A stretch of DNA of 64,000 bases from Enterobacter asburiae (GCF_024599655.1 NZ_CP102247.1:4092001-4156000); one strand, 5' to 3'. Shown: positions 44,382 through 53,136, counted from the stretch's first letter. Translations and numbers: made by a program. Notes: generated by a model from the sequence alone, not told the origin.

Positions 44382-44410
44382 TGGGGAACCCTCAGCCCAC
44401 GGGGAGAGGG
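44382..44410. repeat. Right arm of the 28-bp imperfect inverted repeat
   Basis: GGGGAACCCTCAG-CCCACGG-GGAGAGGG is nearly the reverse complement of 42662-42690. It ends just before the yabI stop codon. Confidence 0.7.
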
Positions 44411-44420
44411 AAAAAAGTCC

Positions 44421-45188
44421 TTAACGGCTGACCACTTTTAATAAAATCTCGCCGTATACCGGCATCAGCGGGTGACGAATCAGCGCGACCAGGGCTACCA
44501 CGGCCACACCCAGCGTCAGCGGGGCCAGCCAGAGCAGGCGAGTACGCGGGAGGTAGCGCGTCAGGCGATCGATATTCGCTTTCGCGCTGCGCCACAGCCG
44601 CCAGCAGAGCCATGCCGCCAGCCACAGCAGCACAGCCGTGCCCAGCAGCAGCCACTTAAACTCACCGCTTTGCATACCGTCAGGAATATCAATCGCAGCA
44701 CCCGCGAGGATCCCCGGCAGGAAGTAGAACGGCGGCCAGAAGACGCAGCCGATAATGTTCGGCACCACGAATTTCGCGACGGGCAGATCCAGCATTCCCG
44801 CCACCATCGGCACCAGCGGACGCGTTGGTCCGACAAAGCGGCCGACGAGGATAGTAAACATGCTGTGCTGATGCAGCGCATGCTCGGTTTTATCCAGCAG
44901 GGCTTTGTTCTTTTTCATGAACGACCAGCGGTGCAGCGGCTTCTTAAAGCGCCAGCCCAGCCAGAAGGAGATCCAGTCGCCCAGCAGGCAGCCGATAATC
45001 CCGGCCAGCCACGCCTGCCAGAAATTAACCTCTCCGCTGCCAATCAGCGCCCCAAGCCCGGCCATCATGACGGTGCCGGGCAGGATCAGCCCAACCAGCG
45101 CCAGCGATTCCAGAAACGCCACCAGCGCCACGGCGATGAGCGAGTACATAACGGACTGGGTAATAAAGTGTTCCAGCAATGCCTGCAT
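44421..45188 (-). CDS. yabI: DedA-family membrane protein YabI
   Basis: YabI belongs to the DedA (SNARE-associated) family of inner-membrane proteins; some members act as undecaprenyl phosphate flippases or affect proton motive force, but the role of YabI is not settled. The 255 residues match E. coli (254). Several membrane segments and the family motifs ESLALVGLILPGT, GDWISFWLGWRFKK and FVGPTRPLVPMVAGML are visible. It is convergent with thiQ and on the same strand as araC, as in E. coli. Confidence 0.94.
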   Translation of the reverse strand: MQALLEHFITQSVMYSLIAVALVAFLESLALVGLILPGTVMMAGLGALIGSGEVNFWQAWLAGIIGCLLGDWISFWLGWRFKKPLHRWSFMKKNKALLDKTEHALHQHSMFTILVGRFVGPTRPLVPMVAGMLDLPVAKFVVPNIIGCVFWPPFYFLPGILAGAAIDIPDGMQSGEFKWLLLGTAVLLWLAAWLCWRLWRSAKANIDRLTRYLPRTRLLWLAPLTLGVAVVALVALIRHPLMPVYGEILLKVVSR

Positions 45189-45306
45189 AACTATTCCGGT
45201 CAGAAAACGAATCAGCGATTCTGCTTAGCGCCCCGCACCGCGTCAAGGCATCAATTGTCTGAATAGTTTACAAGATGCTCCTGAAGTTCACCTGAATGTT
45301 TACCGT

Positions 45307-46152
45307 TTATTCACATCCCGCACGGAATTCGCTCGGGCTGGCACCGGTACATTTTTTAAATACCCGGGAGAAATAGAGCTGATCCTCAAAGCCCACGTTG
45401 CGCCCCACGGTGGCGATCGGCATCCGGGTGGTGCTGAGCAGAAGTTTCGCCTGGCTGATGCGCTGATCCTCGCGCCAGCTCAATACGCTGACGCCCAGCT
45501 GCTGGCGGAACAGATGCGACAGCCGCGACGGCGACAGGCAGACGTGCTGGGCAACGCTGGCGATATCAAACTGGCTATCGGCCAGGTGGTCGCTGATGTA
45601 CTGGCAGGCGTCGCGGACGCGGTTATCCAGCGGCGGGTTAAGCGACTCGTTAATCGCCTCCATTCGTCGCAGCAGCAGCTGCTCGAGCAGGTTAATGGCC
45701 AGCAGCTCAGCGTAACGACCACCGGCCTGTCCCGCCTCGATAATCTGCGCGAACAGCTCGCGAAACTGCGCCAGATGAACCTCATCCGGGCGATAAAAAC
45801 CGGTGTGCGCAAAAATAGCTGGCCAGGAAAGCCACTCCTGCCAGTAGGCGCGCGGACGGAAGTAGACCCACTGGTGATACCACTCTTTGGCATCCGGATG
45901 ACGGCCATAGTGGTGGATCTCCCCCGGCGGGAACAGCAGGATATCGCCGGGGCGGCAGACAAACTGCTGGTCGCCGTTCTTGATGATCCCTTCCCCCCGC
46001 ACGGTCAGGTTGAGGATATACCCTTTCATTCCGAGCGGTCGGTCGACGTAAAAGTCGAGATATCCCTCAGCCTCGATAGGGGTCAGTCCCGCCACAAGGT
46101 GCGCGTTAAACGAGTATCCCGGCAGCAGGGGATCGTTTTGCGTTTCGGCCAT
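45307..46152 (-). CDS. araC: Arabinose operon regulator AraC
   Basis: AraC represses araBAD without arabinose by looping and activates it with arabinose. The ATG at 46152 gives 281 residues beginning MAETQNDPLLPGYSFNAHL. An upstream in-frame start would add 12 unrelated residues. The N-terminal cupin binds arabinose; the C-terminal domain has two helix-turn-helices (FDIASVAQHVCLSPSRLSHLF and PIATVGRNVGFEDQLYFSRVFKK). It ends at EFRAGCE, 11 residues shorter than in E. coli K-12 (292); Salmonella AraC has the same shorter form. It is divergent from araBAD. Confidence 0.97.
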   Translation of the reverse strand: MAETQNDPLLPGYSFNAHLVAGLTPIEAEGYLDFYVDRPLGMKGYILNLTVRGEGIIKNGDQQFVCRPGDILLFPPGEIHHYGRHPDAKEWYHQWVYFRPRAYWQEWLSWPAIFAHTGFYRPDEVHLAQFRELFAQIIEAGQAGGRYAELLAINLLEQLLLRRMEAINESLNPPLDNRVRDACQYISDHLADSQFDIASVAQHVCLSPSRLSHLFRQQLGVSVLSWREDQRISQAKLLLSTTRMPIATVGRNVGFEDQLYFSRVFKKCTGASPSEFRAGCE

Positions 46153-46180
46153 AGATTCAGTTCTCCCAAGGGTCCTGAAG

Positions 46181-46198
46181 GAAACCAATTGTCCATAT
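46181..46198. promoter_or_regulatory. Putative araO2 half-site in the araC leader
   Basis: AAACCAATTGTCCATA is shared with the E. coli araO2 region and lies about 275 bp upstream of the expected araBAD start, the same distance as in E. coli. It would be the distal site for the AraC repression loop. Confidence 0.6.
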
Positions 46199-46360
46199 CA
46201 CTAAAAGCAGGTTAAAAATGGCCAGCGAAAAGATCCAAAAAGCATCACGCCGCTTTTACGTCCGCCATGTTTCAGCCTTTCCCCCTGATTTCTCCGCCAC
46301 AGCAGGTAGATAACCAGTAACAAAAGTGTCTATAAGTGCGGCAGAAATGTCCACATTGAA
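46199..46360. promoter_or_regulatory. araC-araB divergent region, upstream half
   Basis: This part has no gene. It should hold the araC promoter on the minus strand and araO1; the segment AAAGTGTCTATAAGTGCGGCAG (46323-46344) resembles the E. coli araO1 area. The exact araC promoter is not assigned. Confidence 0.5.
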
Positions 46361-46382
46361 TATTTGCACGGCGTCACACTTT
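46361..46382. promoter_or_regulatory. CRP site between araC and araB
   Basis: TATTTGCACGGCGTCACACT is nearly identical to the E. coli CRP site in this position, with the TGNNA/TCACA half-sites. cAMP-CRP assists loop opening and araBAD activation in E. coli. Confidence 0.8.
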
Positions 46383-46391
46383 CCGTTGTAA

Positions 46392-46430
46392 CAGCAATTT
46401 AGTCCATAAGATTAGCGGATCCTGCCTGAC
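46392..46430 (+). promoter_or_regulatory. araI1-araI2 operator
   Basis: Two direct AraC half-sites lie next to the promoter: I1 (CAGCAATTTAGTCCATA, 46392-46408) and I2 (TAGCGGATCCTGCCTGA, 46413-46429). I2 is almost identical to the E. coli site and overlaps the -35, as required for activation. Confidence 0.85.
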
Positions 46431-46455
46431 GACTTTTGTCCCCAGTCTCTAATGT
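46426..46455 (+). promoter_or_regulatory. araBAD promoter
   Basis: -35 CTGACG (46426-46431) and -10 TAATGT (46450-46455) with an 18-bp spacer. The -35 and spacer length match E. coli pBAD. The poor -35 makes it dependent on AraC. Confidence 0.85.
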
Positions 46456-46489
46456 TCTTCCATACCTGTTTTTTCGATGGAGCAACACC

Positions 46490-48199
46490 ATGGCAATTGC
46501 GATTGGCCTCGATTTTGGCAGCGATTCAGTTCGCGCGCTGGCAGTGGACTGTACGTCCGGCCAGGAGATAGCAACCAGCGTTGAGTGGTACCCGCGCTGG
46601 CAAGAGGGGCGCTACTGCGATGCGCCAAACAACCAGTTCCGCCACCACCCGCGTGACTATATCGAGTCGATGGAAGCGGCGATCAAAACCGTCCTGGCTG
46701 AACTGACTGATGCCCAGCAGGCTGAGATTGTCGGGATTGGCGTCGACAGCACCGGCTCCACGCCAGCCCCTGTGGATGCCGAAGGCCGCGTGCTGGCGCT
46801 GCGCCCGGAGTTTGCCGACAACCCGAACGCCATGTTCGTATTGTGGAAAGACCACACCGCCGTGGAAGAAGCCGAAGCCATCACGCGGCTGTGCCATCAG
46901 CCGGGCAAAACAGACTACTCACGCTATATCGGCGGGATTTATTCCAGCGAATGGTTCTGGGCCAAGATCCTCCACGTCACCCGTGCCGACGCCTCCGTCG
47001 CACAGGCTGCGGCGTCATGGGTTGAGCTGTGCGACTGGGTGCCTGCCCTGCTCTCCGGGACCACGCGCCCGCAGGACATCCGCCGCGGTCGCTGCAGCGC
47101 CGGGCATAAATCCCTGTGGCATGAAAGCTGGGGCGGCCTGCCTCCGGCCGCGTTCTTCGATGAACTCGACCCGATCCTCAACAAGAGCCTGACATACCCG
47201 CTGTTTACCGACACCTTCACCGCCGATATTCCGGTCGGCACGCTGTGCGAAGAGTGGGCAAAACGCCTGGGGCTTCCGCAAAACGTGGCCATCTCCGGCG
47301 GCGCCTTTGACTGCCATATGGGCGCCGTGGGCGCGGGCGCGCAGCCAAACACGCTGGTCAAAGTTATCGGCACCTCCACCTGCGACATCCTGACGGCGGA
47401 TAAAGCCACCGTCGGCGACCGCGCGGTGAAAGGCATCTGCGGCCAGGTGGACGGCAGCGTGGTGCCGGACTTCATCGGCCTCGAAGCCGGTCAGTCCGCG
47501 TTTGGCGATATCTACGCCTGGTTTGGCCGCGTGCTCGGCTGGCCGCTGGACCAGCTGGCGGCGGCGCATCCTGAACTGAAAACCCAGATAGCCGAGAGCA
47601 AAAAGCAGCTTCTGCCGCAGCTCACCGAAGCCTGGGCAAAAAATCCGTCTCTCGAACACCTGCCGGTGGTGCTGGACTGGTTTAACGGCCGCCGCACGCC
47701 GTTTGCCAACCAGCGTCTGAAAGGGGTGATTGCGGATCTCAACCTGGCGACCGACGCGCCTGCACTGTTCGGCGGTCTGATTGCCGCAACGGCTTTCGGT
47801 GCCCGCGCCATTATGGAGTGCTTCACCGGGCAGGGCATCGACGTGAACAACGTGATGGCGCTGGGCGGCATCGCCCGTAAAAACCCGGTGATCATGCAGG
47901 CCTGCTGCGACGTGCTGAACCGTCCGCTGCAGATTGTGGCCTCCGATCAGTGCTGCGCGCTGGGCGCGGCGATTTTCGCCGCCGTGGCCGCAGGCATTCA
48001 CGCCGACATTCCGACCGCGCAGCAGCATATGGCGAGCGCCGTCGAAAACACGCTCCAGCCGCGCGTCCAGCAGGCACAACGCTTTGAACAGCTTTATCAG
48101 CGCTACCAGCAATGGGCAAAAAGCGCCGAACTTCACTATCTCCCTGTCGCCGCCCCGGCCAAAAGCACCGCGGACACTACGGCAACCCTGACCCATTAA
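46490..48199 (+). CDS. araB: Ribulokinase AraB
   Basis: AraB phosphorylates L-ribulose with ATP to L-ribulose 5-phosphate. The ATG at 46490 gives 569 residues (E. coli 566) starting MAIAIGLDFGSDSVRAL and has GGAG eight bases upstream; the longer frame begins within the promoter. The FGGY kinase phosphate motifs (GLDFGSDSVRALAVD, GVDSTGSTPAPVD) and the C-terminal NNVMALGGIARKNPVIMQ are intact. It is the first gene of araBAD and is followed ten bases later by araA. Confidence 0.97.
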   Translation: MAIAIGLDFGSDSVRALAVDCTSGQEIATSVEWYPRWQEGRYCDAPNNQFRHHPRDYIESMEAAIKTVLAELTDAQQAEIVGIGVDSTGSTPAPVDAEGRVLALRPEFADNPNAMFVLWKDHTAVEEAEAITRLCHQPGKTDYSRYIGGIYSSEWFWAKILHVTRADASVAQAAASWVELCDWVPALLSGTTRPQDIRRGRCSAGHKSLWHESWGGLPPAAFFDELDPILNKSLTYPLFTDTFTADIPVGTLCEEWAKRLGLPQNVAISGGAFDCHMGAVGAGAQPNTLVKVIGTSTCDILTADKATVGDRAVKGICGQVDGSVVPDFIGLEAGQSAFGDIYAWFGRVLGWPLDQLAAAHPELKTQIAESKKQLLPQLTEAWAKNPSLEHLPVVLDWFNGRRTPFANQRLKGVIADLNLATDAPALFGGLIAATAFGARAIMECFTGQGIDVNNVMALGGIARKNPVIMQACCDVLNRPLQIVASDQCCALGAAIFAAVAAGIHADIPTAQQHMASAVENTLQPRVQQAQRFEQLYQRYQQWAKSAELHYLPVAAPAKSTADTTATLTH

Positions 48200-48209
48200 G
48201 GACACGATG

Positions 48210-49712
48210 ATGACCATTTTTAATAACTATGAAGTGTGGTTTGTGATTGGCAGCCAGCATCTGTACGGACCGGAAGCGCTGCAGCAGGTGACGAAACATG
48301 CGGAGCACGTCGTTAACGCGCTGAACGCGGAAGCCAAACTGCCGTGCAAGCTGGTGCTGAAACCGCTGGGCACCACGCCGGACGAAATCACCCACATCTG
48401 CCGCGACGCCAACTACGACGATAAATGCGCCGGTCTGGTGGTGTGGCTGCACACCTTCTCGCCAGCAAAAATGTGGATCAACGGCCTCTCTATCCTCAAC
48501 AAACCGCTGCTGCAGTTCCATACCCAGTTCAACGCCTCACTGCCGTGGGACAGCATCGACATGGACTTTATGAACCTGAACCAGACCGCGCACGGCGGCC
48601 GGGAGTTCGGCTTCATCGGCGCGCGTATGCGTCAGCAGCACGCGGTGGTGACCGGCCACTGGCAGGATGGTAAAGCGCAACAGCGCATCGGCTCCTGGAT
48701 GCGTCAGGCCGTCTCTAAGCAGGACACCCGCCACCTGAAAGTGGTGCGTTTCGGCGACAACATGCGTGAAGTGGCGGTCACCGACGGCGACAAAGTGGCC
48801 GCGCAGATCAAGTTCGGCTTCTCCGTGAATACCTGGGCCGTGGGCGACCTGGTGCAGGTGGTGAATGAAATCAGCGACGGCGACGTGAGCGCGCTGGTAG
48901 ACGAGTACGAAAGCAGCTACCGCCTGACGCCTGCGGCACAAATCAACGGCGACAAGCGCCAGAACGTGCTGGACGCGGCGCGCATCGAGCTGGGCATGAA
49001 GCGCTTCCTGGAACAGGGCGGCTTCCACGCCTTTACCACCACCTTTGAAGACCTCCACGGCCTGAAACAGCTGCCGGGCCTGGCGGTACAGCGTCTGATG
49101 CAGCAGGGCTATGGCTTTGCGGGCGAAGGCGACTGGAAAACTGCCGCTCTGCTTCGCATCATGAAGGTGATGTCGACCGGTCTGCAGGGCGGCACCTCCT
49201 TTATGGAGGACTACACCTACCACTTCGAAAACGGCAACGACCTGGTGCTCGGCTCCCACATGCTGGAAGTGTGTCCGACAATCGCCGTCGAAGAGAAACC
49301 GATCCTCGACGTGCAGTATCTCGGCATCGGCGGTAAAGCCGATCCGGCGCGGCTGATCTTCAACACCCGTACGGGCCCGGCCATCAACGCCAGCCTGATC
49401 GATCTGGGCGATCGTTTCCGCCTGCTGGTGAACTGCGTCGATGCGGTTGAAACGCCGCACTCCCTGCCGAAACTGCCGGTCGCCAACGCCCTGTGGAAAG
49501 CACAGCCTGACCTGCCAACCGCCTCAGAGGCCTGGATCCTGGCCGGCGGCGCGCACCATACGGTGTTCAGCCACGCGCTGGATCTGAACGACATGCGTCA
49601 GTTCGCCGAGCTGCACGATATCGAGCTGACCGTCATTGATAACGATACCCGCCTGCCCGCCTTCAAAGACGCGCTGCGCTGGAACGAAGTCTATTACGGT
49701 TCAAAACGCTAA
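48210..49712 (+). CDS. araA: L-arabinose isomerase AraA
   Basis: AraA converts L-arabinose to L-ribulose with Mn2+, the first step of catabolism. Two tandem ATGs open the frame; the second gives 500 residues starting MTIFNNYEVWFVIGSQHLYG, as in E. coli, with AAGGA upstream. Conserved metal-site glutamate and histidine regions are seen (GTSFMEDYTYHFE and GAHHTVFSHAL). It lies between araB and a BIME-type repeat that precedes araD. Confidence 0.98.
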   Translation: MTIFNNYEVWFVIGSQHLYGPEALQQVTKHAEHVVNALNAEAKLPCKLVLKPLGTTPDEITHICRDANYDDKCAGLVVWLHTFSPAKMWINGLSILNKPLLQFHTQFNASLPWDSIDMDFMNLNQTAHGGREFGFIGARMRQQHAVVTGHWQDGKAQQRIGSWMRQAVSKQDTRHLKVVRFGDNMREVAVTDGDKVAAQIKFGFSVNTWAVGDLVQVVNEISDGDVSALVDEYESSYRLTPAAQINGDKRQNVLDAARIELGMKRFLEQGGFHAFTTTFEDLHGLKQLPGLAVQRLMQQGYGFAGEGDWKTAALLRIMKVMSTGLQGGTSFMEDYTYHFENGNDLVLGSHMLEVCPTIAVEEKPILDVQYLGIGGKADPARLIFNTRTGPAINASLIDLGDRFRLLVNCVDAVETPHSLPKLPVANALWKAQPDLPTASEAWILAGGAHHTVFSHALDLNDMRQFAELHDIELTVIDNDTRLPAFKDALRWNEVYYGSKR

Positions 49713-49721
49713 GCCCTGAAT

Positions 49722-49787
49722 GCCCGGTGGCACTGCGTTTACCGGGCCTACGGTTCCGTAGGCCGGATAAGCGAAGCGCCATCCGGC
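49722..49787. repeat. REP/BIME-type repeat between araA and araD
   Basis: Two hairpin units: GCCCGGTGGC...TTACCGGGC (49722-49747) and GTAGGCCGGATAAGCG...CGCCATCCGGC (49758-49787). These are the classic enterobacterial palindromic units. An almost identical pair follows araD. Confidence 0.9.
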
Positions 49788-49798
49788 AGGAGACAACT

Positions 49799-50494
49799 AT
49801 GTTAGACGATCTCAAACGTCAGGTGCTCGAAGCCAACCTGGCGCTGCCGAAACATAATCTGGTGACCCTGACCTGGGGCAACGTCAGCGCCGTTGACCGT
49901 GAAAAAGGCGTGTTCGTGATTAAGCCTTCCGGCGTGGATTACACGGTAATGACCGCAGACGATATGGTCGTTGTCAGCCTCGAGACCGGCGAAGTGGTGG
50001 AAGGTAAGAAAAAACCCTCCTCCGATACGCCGACTCACCGCCTGCTCTACCGGTCATTCCCGACCATCGGCGGCATTGTGCATACCCATTCGCGCCATGC
50101 GACCATCTGGGCGCAGGCGGGCCAGTCCATCCCGGCGACCGGCACCACCCACGCGGACTACTTTTACGGCACCATTCCCTGCACGCGTCTGATGACCGAT
50201 GCGGAGATTAACGGTGAGTACGAGTGGGAAACGGGCAACGTGATTGTCGAAACCTTCGAAAAACAGGGGATCGACGCGGCGCAGATGCCCGGCGTGCTGG
50301 TGCACTCCCACGGCCCGTTTGCCTGGGGTAAAAACGCAGAAGACGCGGTGCATAACGCCATCGTGCTGGAAGAGGTCGCCTATATGGGGATCTTCTGCCG
50401 CCAGCTGGCGCCGCAGCTGCCGGATATGCAGCAAACCCTGCTGGATAAGCATTACCTGCGCAAGCACGGCGCGAAGGCCTACTACGGGCAGTAA
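49799..50494 (+). CDS. araD: L-ribulose-5-phosphate 4-epimerase AraD
   Basis: AraD epimerises L-ribulose 5-phosphate to D-xylulose 5-phosphate, feeding the pentose phosphate pathway. The ATG at 49799 gives 231 residues, identical in length to E. coli, and has AGGAG six bases upstream, abutting the repeat. A longer frame would read through the repeat and is rejected. The class II aldolase zinc histidines are in GGIVHTHSRHATIWAQ and VLVHSHGPFAWG, with SGVDY and PSSDTPTH for substrate. Confidence 0.98.
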   Translation: MLDDLKRQVLEANLALPKHNLVTLTWGNVSAVDREKGVFVIKPSGVDYTVMTADDMVVVSLETGEVVEGKKKPSSDTPTHRLLYRSFPTIGGIVHTHSRHATIWAQAGQSIPATGTTHADYFYGTIPCTRLMTDAEINGEYEWETGNVIVETFEKQGIDAAQMPGVLVHSHGPFAWGKNAEDAVHNAIVLEEVAYMGIFCRQLAPQLPDMQQTLLDKHYLRKHGAKAYYGQ

Positions 50495-50500
50495 ACCCTT

Positions 50501-50567
50501 GCCCGGTGGCGCTGCGCTTACCGGGCCTACGGAACCTGTAGGCCGGATAAGCTCAGCGCCATCCGGC
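50501..50567. repeat. REP/BIME-type repeat between araD and polB
   Basis: The same two units as upstream of araD: GCCCGGTGGC...CTTACCGGGC (50501-50526) and GTAGGCCGGATAAGCTC...GCGCCATCCGGC (50538-50567). Typical as a transcript-end stabiliser; here it closes the ara operon. Confidence 0.9.
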
Positions 50568-50577
50568 GAAACAGGCA

Positions 50578-50593
50578 CTGTATAAAACCCCAG
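50578..50593 (+). promoter_or_regulatory. LexA (SOS) box of polB
   Basis: CTGTATAAAACCCCAG fits the LexA pattern CTGT-N8-ACAG except for CCAG in the right half. E. coli polB has the same box with ACAG at this place. It should make polB damage-inducible, perhaps with weaker repression. Confidence 0.75.
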
Positions 50594-50605
50594 CAAACCT
50601 ACCTT

Positions 50606-50636
50606 AACCAGGCTATAATCAGGCCTGGTTTTGTTT
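50606..50636 (+). terminator. Terminator hairpin containing the polB -10
   Basis: AACCAGGC / GCCTGGTT forms an 8-bp stem followed by TTGTTTT. The loop holds TATAAT (50614-50619), a consensus -10 in the right place for polB. It probably both ends ara transcription and serves as the polB promoter. Confidence 0.6.
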
Positions 50637-50650
50637 TCTGGGATAACGGC

Positions 50651-53008
50651 GTGGCGCAGGCGCAAGAAGGCTTTTTACTAACCCGACACTGGCGGGATAC
50701 CCCTCAGGGCACCGAGGTCGCGTTCTGGCTGGCAACCAATAACGGTCCGCTACACGTTACGCTGCCCCCGCAGGAATCCGTGGCCTTTATTCCTGAAGCC
50801 CACGTCGAAAAAGTGAAACAGCTGCTGCGCGGCGAAAACGGCTGGCGCATCACCCCGCTTGAGCTGAAAGATTTCCACCGCCAGCCGGTTTACGGCCTCT
50901 ATTGTCGCGCCCATCGACAGCTGATGCGCTATGAAAAACTGCTCCGCGAAGCGGGCGTGACGCTCTACGAAGCAGATATCCGCCCGCCGGAACGTTTTCT
51001 GATGGAGCGGTTCATCACCGCCCCCGTCTGGGTTGATGGCATCGAACAAAACGGCGGCGTCGTTAACGCGCGCCTGAAGCCTAACCCACACTATCGCCCG
51101 CCGCTGAAGTGGGCCTCCCTGGATATCGAAACCACCCGCCACGGCGAGCTGTACTGCATTGGCCTGGAAGGGTGCGGCGATCGGGTTGTCTATATGCTCG
51201 GGCCGCCGAATGGCGATGCGTCCGCGCTGGATTTCCGGCTTGAGTATGTCAACAGCCGTCCGCAGCTGCTGGAGAAGCTTAACCAGTGGTTTGCCGACTA
51301 CGATCCCGATGTTCTGATCGGCTGGAACGTGGTGCAGTTCGACCTGCGCGTGCTGCAAAAACACGCCGAGCGCTACCGCATCCCGCTGATGCTGGGGCGC
51401 GGAAACAGCGAGCTGGAATGGCGCGAACACGGTTTTAAGAACGGCGTTTTCTTCGCGCAGGCTAACGGTCGCCTGATTATCGACGGCATCGAGGCGCTAA
51501 AATCCGCCTTCTGGAACTTCTCTTCATTCTCCCTCGAAGCCGTCGCGCAGGAGCTGCTTGGCGAAGGCAAATCCATCGACAACCCATGGGACAGAATGGA
51601 CGAGATCGACCGGCGCTTTAACGAAGATAAACCCGCGCTCGCCACCTATAACCTGAAAGACTGCGAGCTGGTCACGCAAATATTCCACAAAACCGAGATC
51701 ATGCCGTTCCTGCTGGAGCGCGCGACGGTGAACGGCCTTGCGGTCGACAGGCACGGCGGCTCGGTTGCCGCCTTTAGCCACCTCTATTTTCCGCGGATGC
51801 ACCGGGCAGGATACGTCGCCCCCAACCTCGGAGACGTGCCGCCGCAGGCAAGCCCCGGCGGATACGTCATGGACTCCCGACCAGGATTGTATGACTCCGT
51901 TCTGGTCCTGGATTACAAAAGCCTGTACCCGTCGATTATCCGCACCTTCCTGATCGATCCCGTCGGGCTGGTTGAGGGCATGGCCCAGCCGGATGATGAG
52001 CACAGCACCGAAGGCTTCCTCGGCGCACGCTTCTCGCGGGAAAAACACTGTCTGCCTGAAATCGTGGGAAACATCTGGCACGGCCGCGACGAGGCCAAGC
52101 ACCACGGTAACAAACCCCTTTCTCAGGCGCTGAAAATCATTATGAACGCCTTTTACGGCGTGCTGGGCACCAGCGCCTGCCGCTTCTTTGATCCGCGTCT
52201 GGCCTCCTCGATCACCATGCGCGGGCACGAGATCATGCGCCAGACCAAAGCGCTGATTGAGTCCCGGGGCTATGACGTCATCTACGGCGACACGGACTCC
52301 ACCTTTGTGTGGCTTAAGGGCGCGCATTCAGAAGACGACGCCGCGCAAATCGGCAAAGCGCTGGTCGCCTTCGTGAACGACTGGTGGCAGGAACATTTGC
52401 AGAAAGAGCGGTTAACCAGCGCGCTGGAGCTGGAATTTGAAACCCATTTCGCCCGCTTTTTAATGCCCACCATTCGCGGCACCGATCAGGGCAGCAAGAA
52501 GCGCTACGCCGGGCTGATTCAGGAAGGCGACACGCAGCGGATGGTTTTTAAAGGGCTGGAAACGGTGCGCACCGACTGGACGCCGCTGGCGCAGCAGTTC
52601 CAGCAGACGCTCTATCTGCGGGTGTTCCGCAATGAGCCGTATCAGGACTACGTGCGTGAGACGATAGCCAGCCTGATGGCGGGCGAACTTGACGCGCAAC
52701 TGGTATATCGCAAGCGCCTGCGCCGCCCGCTGGCGGAGTACCAGCGTAACGTTCCTCCTCACGTACGCGCCGCGCGTCTGGCGGATGAAGAAAACGTACG
52801 CCGTGGCCGCGCGCCGCAGTATCAAAACCGGGGAACCATCAAATACGTCTGGACCACTAGCGGCCCGGAACCCGTGGATTATCAGCATTCTCCTCTGGAT
52901 TACGAACACTATCTGACGCGTCAGCTTCAGCCGGTTGCCGACGGAATTTTGCCCTTCATCGACGATGATTTTGCTACACTAGTGACAGGGCAACTTGGCC
53001 TATTTTGA
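50651..53008 (+). CDS. polB: DNA polymerase II PolB
   Basis: PolB is the SOS-induced B-family polymerase used in restart of stalled forks and in translesion bypass. The 785 residues (E. coli 783) include the proofreading exonuclease motifs (LDIETT, NVVQFDLRVL, YNLKDCELV) and the polymerase motifs (DYKSLYPSIIRTF, KIIMNAFYGVLGT, YGDTDSTFV). The start is GTG, with a GGAT upstream, as in E. coli. A LexA box lies 60-70 bp upstream. Confidence 0.97.
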   Translation: MAQAQEGFLLTRHWRDTPQGTEVAFWLATNNGPLHVTLPPQESVAFIPEAHVEKVKQLLRGENGWRITPLELKDFHRQPVYGLYCRAHRQLMRYEKLLREAGVTLYEADIRPPERFLMERFITAPVWVDGIEQNGGVVNARLKPNPHYRPPLKWASLDIETTRHGELYCIGLEGCGDRVVYMLGPPNGDASALDFRLEYVNSRPQLLEKLNQWFADYDPDVLIGWNVVQFDLRVLQKHAERYRIPLMLGRGNSELEWREHGFKNGVFFAQANGRLIIDGIEALKSAFWNFSSFSLEAVAQELLGEGKSIDNPWDRMDEIDRRFNEDKPALATYNLKDCELVTQIFHKTEIMPFLLERATVNGLAVDRHGGSVAAFSHLYFPRMHRAGYVAPNLGDVPPQASPGGYVMDSRPGLYDSVLVLDYKSLYPSIIRTFLIDPVGLVEGMAQPDDEHSTEGFLGARFSREKHCLPEIVGNIWHGRDEAKHHGNKPLSQALKIIMNAFYGVLGTSACRFFDPRLASSITMRGHEIMRQTKALIESRGYDVIYGDTDSTFVWLKGAHSEDDAAQIGKALVAFVNDWWQEHLQKERLTSALELEFETHFARFLMPTIRGTDQGSKKRYAGLIQEGDTQRMVFKGLETVRTDWTPLAQQFQQTLYLRVFRNEPYQDYVRETIASLMAGELDAQLVYRKRLRRPLAEYQRNVPPHVRAARLADEENVRRGRAPQYQNRGTIKYVWTTSGPEPVDYQHSPLDYEHYLTRQLQPVADGILPFIDDDFATLVTGQLGLF

Positions 53009-53136
53009 CGCGTGACGAAATGGCTGCCATCCAGTACCATAGCGCCCTTTCCATTCCCGGACCCATTTTTCGATGACCGTCTTTTTTGACGGGGGTCGAA
53101 CTATTGCCTGCAATTAAAGATTAGAGCCGAACAACT

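Noticed and set aside
47015..48217. 400-codon minus-strand frame opposite araB
   Set aside because: Shadow frame; araB is intact on the other strand.
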